Shown in pieces: positions 7,696-14,534 of a stretch of DNA of 18,956 nt (position 1 is its first letter; each line of letters opens with the position of its first letter). Both the position numbers and the translations under genes were made by a program. Below the pieces are notes generated by a model that worked only from the letters and a program-made list of their open reading frames with translations, had not been told where the DNA came from and searched no databases. The DNA is from an uncultured Blautia sp. (lineage in GTDB: Bacteria > Bacillota > Clostridia > Lachnospirales > Lachnospiraceae): contig USDN01000054.1 of assembly GCA_900553515.1 (NCBI GenBank), positions 1-18,956 of the forward strand. The letters are read 5' to 3'.

Positions 7696-7778
7696 AAAAA
7701 GTGACTGGAAAGGGGGCGGTGCAATCAGCTCCCGGTGGAGAATCCCCCGGATGATTTGCATCAGCCCCCGTACTTTTT
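7696..7778 (+). other. Large intercistronic RNA structure between binding protein and permease
   Basis: Nested pairings are visible: AAAAAGT (7696-7702) with ACTTTTT (7772-7778), GGGGGC (7712-7717) with GCCCCC (7764-7769), and TGCAATCA (7720-7727) with TGATTTGCA (7752-7760) with one bulge. A small CTCC/GGAG hairpin is inside. The GGGGG tract can alternatively pair with CCCCC at 7744-7748. The structure ends in a short T run. Such elements commonly protect the binding-protein mRNA and lower read-through to permease genes. Confidence 0.7.
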
Positions 7779-7804
7779 GAAGCAGGGGAAAGAGGAGTAG
7801 AAAC

Positions 7805-8659
7805 ATGGTAGGAAAAACAATCAAAAAATGGTGGCCGGTATTTGTACTGCCTACACTGGCTGCATTTATCATCGGTTTTCTCTGGCCGTTTATCTGGGGC
7901 ATTTATCTGTCTTTCTGCAAATTTACGACTGTACAGGATGTAACCTTTGTAGGATTTTCAAACTATGCCAAGCTGATGCTGGATAAAACCTTCAGTCATT
8001 CCTTCTGGCTGACCGTGGTATTTGCGTTTGTATCCAGTATCCTGATTAATGTACTGGCTTTTACCATCGCGCTGGCGCTTACCAAAGGCTTCAGAGGAAC
8101 AAACGTATTCCGTACTGTATTTTTTATGCCGAATCTGATCGGCGGTATCGTTCTTGGCTATATCTGGCAGACCCTTCTGAATGGACTTCTTTCCAGGTGG
8201 GGACAGCCGCTTCTTGCGCTTTCTGCCAAAAACGGCTTTATCGGAATGCTCATTCTTCTGATGTGGCAGCAGATCGGTTATATGATGATTATTTATGTGG
8301 CAGGTCTGAACAATGTATCGCCGGATCTGATTGAGGCGGCTCAGATCGACGGAGCAACCTCCAGACAGATCCTGTTTAAAATCAAGATCCCGATGATTAT
8401 GCCGTCTGTAACGATCTGTACTTTCCTGACGCTGACAAACGGATTTAAAATGTTCGACCAGAACCTGTCCCTTACCGGCGGCGCTCCGGGCAAACAGTCA
8501 CAGCTTCTTGCCCTGAACATTTACGATACGTTTTATGCCAGAAGCGGACCTATGTGGAAGGGTATCGGACAGGCAAAGGCCGTTGTATTCTTTATCCTTG
8601 TAGTTGCGATCGCTCTGATCCAGCTTAAGGCAACATCATCCAAGGAGGTACAGCAGTAA
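7805..8659 (+). CDS. Sugar ABC transporter permease (MsmF/UgpA-like)
   Basis: Inner-membrane permease subunit of a CUT1-type carbohydrate importer, 284 aa, with about six hydrophobic helices beginning at residue 11. The cytoplasmic coupling loop is clear: EAAQIDGATSRQILFKIKIP at about 177-196 is the EAA motif that contacts the ATPase. FDQNLSLTGGAPG is also typical of the family. The start at ATG 7805 has a GAGGAG site. It overlaps the second permease by one base (TAATG), which implies tight coupling and equal amounts of both. No ATPase gene is nearby, so it presumably uses a shared MsmK/MsiK-type ATPase encoded elsewhere, as is common for CUT1 systems in Firmicutes (inference). The name MsmF-like describes the family and not the substrate. 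Confidence 0.92.
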   Translation: MVGKTIKKWWPVFVLPTLAAFIIGFLWPFIWGIYLSFCKFTTVQDVTFVGFSNYAKLMLDKTFSHSFWLTVVFAFVSSILINVLAFTIALALTKGFRGTNVFRTVFFMPNLIGGIVLGYIWQTLLNGLLSRWGQPLLALSAKNGFIGMLILLMWQQIGYMMIIYVAGLNNVSPDLIEAAQIDGATSRQILFKIKIPMIMPSVTICTFLTLTNGFKMFDQNLSLTGGAPGKQSQLLALNIYDTFYARSGPMWKGIGQAKAVVFFILVVAIALIQLKATSSKEVQQ

Positions 8660-9495
8660 TGGAAAATAAGAAAAAAAATCCTCTGGCAACCATCATACTG
8701 TCAGTTATTTCCATCCTCTGGATGTATCCGATCGTACTGATTCTTTTTAACTCTCTGAAAAAAGAATCTGCCATCACCACTTCAGGGGTGTTCAGTCTTC
8801 CTACAGGAGAAACCTGGAATGGATTTAAGAACTTCGTAGCCAGTGTGACACAGATGGATTTCCTGAAATCCTTCTGGTACAGCCTTGTGATCTCTGTGAT
8901 GTCAGTGGTACTGATCCTTCTGTGCTGTTCCATGTGTGCATGGTATATTGTGCGTGTAAACGGTAAGCTGTCCAAAGCGTTTTATTATCTTTGCGTATTC
9001 AGTATGGTAGTGCCTTTCCAGATGGTTATGTTTACTCTGGCAAAAACAGCAGACACATTGAAGCTGAATAATCCGTATAATATCTGCATTATCTATCTTG
9101 GCTTCGGAGCCGGACTTGCAGTATTTATGTTTACCGGTTTTGTGAAGGGAATTCCTCTGGAGATAGAAGAAGCTGCGCTGATCGACGGATGCAGCCCTCT
9201 GCAGGTATATTTCCAGATACTGATCCCAATTTTGAAGCCGACGATCATTTCTACGGCGATCCTGGAGCTGATGTGGGTGTGGAACGATTACCTCCTTCCA
9301 ACGCTTGTACTGGATATCAAGAAATATCGTACCATTCCCATGGCAGTTCAGTATTTCCGCGGAAGCTTCGGACATGTACAGATGGGACCTATGATGGCAA
9401 GTATTATGATCGACATTATCCCGATCATCATTGTTTATCTGGTGTGCCAGAAGCATATTATTGAGGGCGTAGTAGCCGGAGCTGTAAAAGGCTGA
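8659..9495 (+). CDS. Sugar ABC transporter permease (MsmG/UgpE-like)
   Basis: Second permease of the importer, 278 aa, with about six membrane helices. The EAA coupling loop reads EEAALIDGCSPLQVYFQILIP at about 170-190. WNDYLLP and the C-terminal IIEGVVAGAVKG are family hallmarks. It begins at the ATG overlapping the stop of the first permease, with AAGGAGG (8641-8647) about 11 bases upstream. It is the last gene of the operon, with a hairpin terminator following the stop at 9513. No glycoside hydrolase is encoded beside it, so the sugar cannot be deduced from context. Confidence 0.92.
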   Translation: MENKKKNPLATIILSVISILWMYPIVLILFNSLKKESAITTSGVFSLPTGETWNGFKNFVASVTQMDFLKSFWYSLVISVMSVVLILLCCSMCAWYIVRVNGKLSKAFYYLCVFSMVVPFQMVMFTLAKTADTLKLNNPYNICIIYLGFGAGLAVFMFTGFVKGIPLEIEEAALIDGCSPLQVYFQILIPILKPTIISTAILELMWVWNDYLLPTLVLDIKKYRTIPMAVQYFRGSFGHVQMGPMMASIMIDIIPIIIVYLVCQKHIIEGVVAGAVKG

Positions 9496-9512
9496 TGAAA
9501 TAAAATGGTCAG

Positions 9513-9546
9513 AATCCCTGAGGAGCAGATGCTTTTCGGGGATTTT
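9513..9546 (+). terminator. Terminator of the transporter operon
   Basis: AATCCC (9513-9518) pairs with GGGATT (9539-9544), and the stem continues inward through T-G, G-C, A-T and wobble pairs. TTTT then GTCTTT follows. It lies 18 bases after the permease stop and separates the transporter from the regulator operon. Confidence 0.75.
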
Positions 9547-9597
9547 GTCTTTCGGTCAAAAAGTACATGAATTATCTGAAAGTTTGTATGGTGTGTC

Positions 9598-9687
9598 CTT
9601 GTGAGGAAAAGAGGGAAATGGTAAAATAAAAACAGTATGATTTTCAAAAAACTATAGCTTGTATGGGGAAGGAAATGGTGAAATAAA
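9598..9687 (+). repeat. Imperfect direct repeat of promoter/leader DNA
   Basis: GGAAATGGTAAAATAAA (9614-9630) recurs with one change as GGAAATGGTGAAATAAA (9671-9687), 57 bases apart. The similarity extends left to CTTGT at 9598 and 9658 with a 3-base length difference. The first copy contains the -10 box; the second holds the ribosome site and the first base of the response regulator start. Confidence 0.6.
9599..9627 (+). promoter_or_regulatory. Promoter of the YesN/YesM-like regulatory operon
   Basis: TTGTGA (9599-9604), a 17-base spacer and TAAAAT (9622-9627) form a plausible sigma-A promoter (4/6 and 5/6 matches). The likely start point is near 9634, about 53 bases before the response regulator start. 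Confidence 0.5.
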
Positions 9688-11225
9688 TGATTCGATTACT
9701 GATCGTAGATGATGAAAGACTGGAAAGAGAAGGGGTGAAATATCTTCTTTCTCGGGAAAAGAAAGAATGGAGGATTTATGAAGCTTCCAACGGCAAGGAT
9801 GCTCTTCAGATTTTAAGGGAAGAAGAGATCGATCTTCTTCTTACAGATATTAAAATGCCGTATATGGACGGACTGGAACTTACGTCTAAAGCAAAAGAAC
9901 TGTACCCGGAGCTGCCGGTAGTGATCTTCAGTGGATACAGTGATTTTGCCTTTGCTCAGGAAGCCATGCGGTATGGGGTCACAGAATATGTACTGAAGCC
10001 GGTGGATCCGGAAGAGTTTCATAAGATCATCCGGAAGACGCAGGATATGATCTCAGACAGGAAAGAAAAGAAACAGCAGGAAAAACAGGAGCAGGATTTT
10101 CTCCAGCAGTATTTTCTTGAAAATTATCTTTATTCCGGAAATAAGGATATTCTGGAAAAAGCAAAACGTATGTTAAATATTGATCACTGGGAGCAATGGC
10201 GCTGTGCGGTTATGGTTGAGTCCGACGTTTCTTTTTTTGACAGGATAGAAGACGATTTTCAGGAACTGTTGCAGAAAGAGGTTCGGAGAGCCTTCTTTTA
10301 TATGAATCTGAATGCACGTCAGTCCCTTCTGCTTTTTAAGGACGTATACTGCGATTATCAGCTTGTGGCAAATCATATATATACTTTTTTGAAGAGAAAT
10401 TACAGAGATCGTTTTTATCTTGCAGTCAGCAGGATGTTTGAGGGAAGTCAGTGCCTTCCGGAGATCATGAGCCAGCTGGAGCAGCAGATGGAAGAAAAAT
10501 TCTATCATCCGGAAAAGCATATTTTTTCTAATGAAGAGGAACATCTGAAGATGGCTATGGGAGAAGTGCAGGATTCGCATCTGATGCAGATGATCTCCGA
10601 GGATATCAGCAGAAAAGATACAGAGCTGCTCAGAAAACACTTTCTGACACTGAAGGAAAAATATACGGACAATACCAAATATTCGGCTATGTATATTAAG
10701 TTTGTTTTTTCCAATCTGATCCAGGAATTGTTCCAGGAGGATCAGTTTTCCGGAGAAAGACGGTTGGAGCATGAGATCGACCGGCTTTATAACTGCAGGA
10801 ATATTATGGAGATCCTTCAGGTTACAGAGGACAACATCTGTGAATATGAGAAATTTCTGGAGAGATCCATGAGTGAATCCAGAAATGAAGTGGCGGTGGT
10901 GAAAAATTATATCTACCAGCATTATGATGAGGATCTGAATCTGGAAACACTGGCAGAAAAAGTATATCTTTCCTCCGGATATCTCAGCTTTATTTTTAAA
11001 AAGGAAACCGGAATGAATCTGAACCGCTACATACGAGTGTTCCGTATGGAAAAAGCGGGAGAGCTTCTGAAAAACACCAATATGAAGGTGGCTCAGATCA
11101 GTGAAAAAGTAGGCTTTTCCAACGTATCCTATTTCTGCAGAAGCTTCCGTGAATTTTATGGAAGAAGTCCGGAATCCTATCGGAAAGGAACAGGAGAGAA
11201 TGAGGAATCTGTATCAGAAGATTAA
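9687..11225 (+). CDS. AraC-type response regulator (YesN-like)
   Basis: Transcription regulator of 512 aa partnered with the following kinase. The receiver domain (residues 1-120) has Asp8/Asp9, phosphoacceptor Asp54 in LLTDIKMPYMDG, Ser82 in FSGYSDF and Lys104 in LKPVD. A long middle region (about 130-395), partly coiled coil, shows no named motif, as usual for this class. The C-terminal AraC double helix-turn-helix spans about 398-500, with NLETLAEKVYLSSGYLSFIFKKETG and the second-helix signature VGFSNVSYFCRSFREFYGRSPESYR. Regulators of this type usually activate an adjacent sugar transporter, here probably the operon ending at 9495 (inference). The start ATG 9687 is preceded by AAGGAA and GGTGA. 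Its last 26 bases overlap the kinase gene. Confidence 0.93.
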   Translation: MIRLLIVDDERLEREGVKYLLSREKKEWRIYEASNGKDALQILREEEIDLLLTDIKMPYMDGLELTSKAKELYPELPVVIFSGYSDFAFAQEAMRYGVTEYVLKPVDPEEFHKIIRKTQDMISDRKEKKQQEKQEQDFLQQYFLENYLYSGNKDILEKAKRMLNIDHWEQWRCAVMVESDVSFFDRIEDDFQELLQKEVRRAFFYMNLNARQSLLLFKDVYCDYQLVANHIYTFLKRNYRDRFYLAVSRMFEGSQCLPEIMSQLEQQMEEKFYHPEKHIFSNEEEHLKMAMGEVQDSHLMQMISEDISRKDTELLRKHFLTLKEKYTDNTKYSAMYIKFVFSNLIQELFQEDQFSGERRLEHEIDRLYNCRNIMEILQVTEDNICEYEKFLERSMSESRNEVAVVKNYIYQHYDEDLNLETLAEKVYLSSGYLSFIFKKETGMNLNRYIRVFRMEKAGELLKNTNMKVAQISEKVGFSNVSYFCRSFREFYGRSPESYRKGTGENEESVSED

Positions 11226-12858
11226 AAATATGAAATACCGCAACAAGCTCCGGGCACTTCTGGTAATTGCCAGTCTGGTTCCGGTGATCCTGATCGCCAT
11301 CTACAGTCACATACGTATGAGCAGTTTTGTGAAACAGAGGGAAATGGAGGATATGTCTTCTCTTCTGGAACAGACCCGGGAAAATATTGACAGCCAGATT
11401 GCAGTTTATACCAGCCTTATGAATTATCTTACATATTCTCCTGATATCGAAGAGATCATCCGGGAGAAAAACATGGATAATTATTCTGCTTATGAAAAAT
11501 ATATGAAGGTGGCAGATCCGCTTCTGACGGTACCGAAATCCTATCATGATGCGATCCGGCAGATTCAGCTTTTTGCAGACAGCATTAAGGTGGAGCATGA
11601 ATATACCCTGGTTCCTCTTGAAAAAATACAGGAAAAATGGTGGAATGAGGAGCTTAAGGATGAGGTAAGAATTCAATGGATGGTAAACCGGGACAAAAAA
11701 GAGGTGGCAGCCATCCGTAATATTTACAACAACAGAGAGCTGGCGGCGGTGCTTTGTCTGACACTGGATTATGATAAGATTTTTCAGCCTTTTTCCGGAA
11801 TTGCAGAAGACGGAACGCGTGCTGTGGCTGCAGACGAGAGCGGACGTATCTTATATGGAGACAGGTTTCTGGGAGATGATTATTTTTATGCAAAAAGTTC
11901 CAGCGGCGAGAACGGATGGGATTATTATCTGTTTCGTTCCAAGGAGGCGATTTCCGGGGAGGTCAGGCAGCTTTTTCTGGAGGAGATCCCTCTGATCCTT
12001 CTGTGTGCAGTGATCGTTTTTGCTCTGGGAACATTTTTTTCCAGGATATTTACCAGAAAAATTGAAGAGCTTACCAGAAATATGGATCAGGTAAATCATG
12101 GAAGCCGTGAAGTCACGGTATCCAGTGACAGTGAGGATGAAGTAGGAATACTTGTGCGCAGTTTCCGGCGTATGATGGACGAGATCAACCGCCTGATTGA
12201 CGAGGTTTATGTAAATAAGATTGCCCTTAAAGAATTTGAGCTGAAGGCGCTTCAGGCACAGATCAATCCGCATTTTCTTTATAATACCCTTTCGGCTATT
12301 AACTGGATGGCAATCCGCAGCAACCAGAAGGAGATCAGCAAGGTTACGCTGGCACTGTCCACCTTTTATCGGACTGCATTAAGCAAGGGAGAAGATATGG
12401 TCACAGTGGAAAACTGTATCCGAAATGTAGAGGCATATCTGGAAATCCAGCTGGTAATGCACGACCATGACTTTACTGTACAATGGGAGACGGATCCTTC
12501 TATAAAAAATGAAATGGTACCGAAGCTTCTTCTTCAGCCGGTGGTGGAGAATGCCCTGGAGCATGGGCTGGATGTAAAGGAAGAAGGCGAAAAGATCATG
12601 AAGCTTTCGATCGTGGATGAGGGGGAGGAATTTCTGATGGCAGTAACGGACAATGGTCCGGGAATGGATCCGGAAAAAGCACAGACCCTCGTGACCTATC
12701 AGGCAAAGGGTTATGGCCTGAAAAATGTCAATGACCGGATCCGCCTCCTGTATGGGGAAGAGTATGGAGTCCGCATCATCAGCCATCCGGGCGAGGGAAC
12801 GAGAGTGGAGATCCGGCTTCCAAAGAAAACAGCGGCAGAAAGGGAGCACAGGAGATAA
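11200..12858 (+). CDS. Sensor histidine kinase (YesM-like)
   Basis: Membrane histidine kinase of 552 aa in the LytS/YesM class. Membrane segments lie at about residues 17-37 and 263-285, enclosing a sensor region of about 225 residues. A HAMP linker covers about 283-335. The phosphoacceptor is His358 in QINPHFLYNTL, the class signature. The ATP-binding part shows VVENALEHGL (449-458), DNGPGMD (484-490) and GYGLKNVNDRIRLLYG. I place the start at ATG 11200 with AAAGGA and AGGAGA upstream; the in-frame ATG at 11149 would add 17 residues inside the regulator gene without a better ribosome site. It overlaps the regulator by 26 bases and ends one base before the next gene, so the three genes are translationally coupled. 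Confidence 0.93.
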   Translation: MRNLYQKIKNMKYRNKLRALLVIASLVPVILIAIYSHIRMSSFVKQREMEDMSSLLEQTRENIDSQIAVYTSLMNYLTYSPDIEEIIREKNMDNYSAYEKYMKVADPLLTVPKSYHDAIRQIQLFADSIKVEHEYTLVPLEKIQEKWWNEELKDEVRIQWMVNRDKKEVAAIRNIYNNRELAAVLCLTLDYDKIFQPFSGIAEDGTRAVAADESGRILYGDRFLGDDYFYAKSSSGENGWDYYLFRSKEAISGEVRQLFLEEIPLILLCAVIVFALGTFFSRIFTRKIEELTRNMDQVNHGSREVTVSSDSEDEVGILVRSFRRMMDEINRLIDEVYVNKIALKEFELKALQAQINPHFLYNTLSAINWMAIRSNQKEISKVTLALSTFYRTALSKGEDMVTVENCIRNVEAYLEIQLVMHDHDFTVQWETDPSIKNEMVPKLLLQPVVENALEHGLDVKEEGEKIMKLSIVDEGEEFLMAVTDNGPGMDPEKAQTLVTYQAKGYGLKNVNDRIRLLYGEEYGVRIISHPGEGTRVEIRLPKKTAAEREHRR

Positions 12859-12859
12859 A

Positions 12860-14524
12860 ATGAGAAAAAATTTTTACAGGACTGCGGCAGTTTTGACAGC
12901 AGTTTGTTTTCTTTCGGGCTGTTCACAAAAAAGACAGCTGCAGGATTCCGGACAGCAGGTCTCTGAAGAGACCCGAAAAGCATGGGAAAAGGCAGAAACA
13001 ACACCTTATGGGGCATATCCGGAGCTTGTTACCTATACGCTGGGACAGATGAGCGGTGCAAATAACTCCAATCTTCCGGAAGGCGATACTTATGAGGATA
13101 ATGCCTACACAAGATATCTTCGGAAGCATCTGAATATCCAGAACGATAATATTTATATGGAAAGTGAAGACAGGTACAGTGAGTTTGTCAATATCATTGC
13201 AAAAGACCAGACACTTCCCGATGTACTGGTAGTATCGGACAGAGAAACTTTAAAGGAGCTGGTAGACAACGATCTGATCGAAGATCTGACAGAGGCATAT
13301 GAAAAATGCACGTCTCCCAGAATCAAAGAAATGTATGACAGTTATGGGGGAGAACTTCTGGAGGCAGGCGAATTTGACGGAAAACTGATGGCAGTGCCGG
13401 AAACGGTGATCGATCATGGCCCGAATCTTCTGTGGCTTCGGAAGGACTGGATCGATCAGCTGGGGCTGAAAGAACCAGAGACACTGGAGGAAGCCTTTGA
13501 GGTGATAGAAGCCTTTACAGAGAACCGACTGGGAACAGAAGAAGGAGAGGATCCGGTAGGGCTGGCCTGTGACACAGGACTTGTAGGGACGACAAGCTCC
13601 AGCTATTCCATGGATGTGATCTTTGACAGCTTTCATGCAAGCCCTCAAAGGTGGATCAAGAAGGAAGGGGAGATTGTCTATGGTTCCCTGACAGAAGAAA
13701 CCAGAAATGCTCTTTCTTTTTTGCATGATCTGTACGAAAGAGGGATTCTTGACCGGAATTTTGCTCTCCGTGCACCAAACAATATCCGGGATCTGGTGGT
13801 GGAAGGGAAGTGTGGAGCCTTTTTCGGGCTCTGGTGGACTCCAAATAATCCTCTGATGGACGCCATGGAAAAAGATAAAACCGCAGACTGGGAGCCTTAT
13901 TACCTTCAGGAACCATCCGGACAGGAGGCATATGCTTCTTTAAGAAATAATAAATACGTGGTAGTTCGTAAGGGATTTGAGCATCCGGAGATCGTTATGA
14001 AGATCATCAGTGTACTTTTTGATCATACAAGATATGAAGCAGAAGATGCAGACGAGGTAAACGAGTATTTTGCCCTGAATGTAGATCCAACAGCGAGACC
14101 ACTTGTGATCAATGTGGACTATAATGAAGCAACCTATCAGGTTACAGAAAAAATCCGGGCGGCGCTTGACGGCACCTGCCCGGAGGAAGAGCTGACTGCT
14201 ATAGAAAGTTCCTATTATCAGGCCTGCAGAAATTATCTGGATTCCAGGGAATATACGGCAGAAGACTGGGCCGCTTATAAATCCAGAATTTCAGCAGTGG
14301 GGCTTCTGGTAGACGGAAACTACACACCGGCGATACATCCCTATCTGGATGATACAGATGGCGTAGTCCCGCAGTCCCTGAAGCAATTTGAAAAAGATTC
14401 TTTTATAAAAATCATCATGGGGGAGGTGCCTGTCAGCTATTTTGATACTTTTGTAGAACAGTGGTATCAGCTGGGCGGCAAAGAACTGACTGAGCAGATC
14501 CGCGCCTCCAATCCGGGAGAGTAA
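12860..14524 (+). CDS. Lipoprotein extracellular solute-binding protein (LplA-like), encoded with the kinase
   Basis: Lipid-anchored binding protein of 554 aa, the larger LplA-like type. The signal peptide ends in lipobox L-S-G-C with Cys21. Family marks include PDVLVVSD, WLRKDWIDQLGLKEPETLEEAFEVI, a YERGILDRNFA stretch and GKCGAFFGLWW. The start at 12860 is set by AGGAGA just upstream, 1 base after the kinase stop; a longer open frame from 12725 lies inside the kinase gene and would hide the signal peptide. There are no permeases next to it. Its coupling to the kinase rather than to a transporter suggests it presents ligand to the kinase or gives the neighbouring importer a second binding protein (inference). 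It ends exactly where the oppositely oriented phosphorylase ends. Confidence 0.88.
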   Translation: MRKNFYRTAAVLTAVCFLSGCSQKRQLQDSGQQVSEETRKAWEKAETTPYGAYPELVTYTLGQMSGANNSNLPEGDTYEDNAYTRYLRKHLNIQNDNIYMESEDRYSEFVNIIAKDQTLPDVLVVSDRETLKELVDNDLIEDLTEAYEKCTSPRIKEMYDSYGGELLEAGEFDGKLMAVPETVIDHGPNLLWLRKDWIDQLGLKEPETLEEAFEVIEAFTENRLGTEEGEDPVGLACDTGLVGTTSSSYSMDVIFDSFHASPQRWIKKEGEIVYGSLTEETRNALSFLHDLYERGILDRNFALRAPNNIRDLVVEGKCGAFFGLWWTPNNPLMDAMEKDKTADWEPYYLQEPSGQEAYASLRNNKYVVVRKGFEHPEIVMKIISVLFDHTRYEAEDADEVNEYFALNVDPTARPLVINVDYNEATYQVTEKIRAALDGTCPEEELTAIESSYYQACRNYLDSREYTAEDWAAYKSRISAVGLLVDGNYTPAIHPYLDDTDGVVPQSLKQFEKDSFIKIIMGEVPVSYFDTFVEQWYQLGGKELTEQIRASNPGE

Positions 14525-14534
14525 TCACTCTCCC
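14515..14534. other. Perfect inverted repeat spanning two convergent stop codons
   Basis: GGGAGAGT (14515-14522) and ACTCTCCC (14527-14534) form an 8-bp perfect stem around AATC. The TAA of the lipoprotein gene (14522-14524) and the TGA of the phosphorylase (14525-14527, minus strand) lie in it. There is no T run on either side, so it is at best a weak bidirectional terminator. Confidence 0.6.

Noticed and set aside
10173..10922. Minus-strand open frame of 249 codons
   Set aside because: It lies wholly inside the YesN-like regulator gene, encodes a Leu/Ile/His-rich sequence without motifs, and has no ribosome site.
12725..12859. Upstream extension of the lipoprotein gene by 45 codons
   Set aside because: It lies in the kinase coding region and would bury the signal peptide and lipobox; ATG 12860 has its own AGGAGA site.
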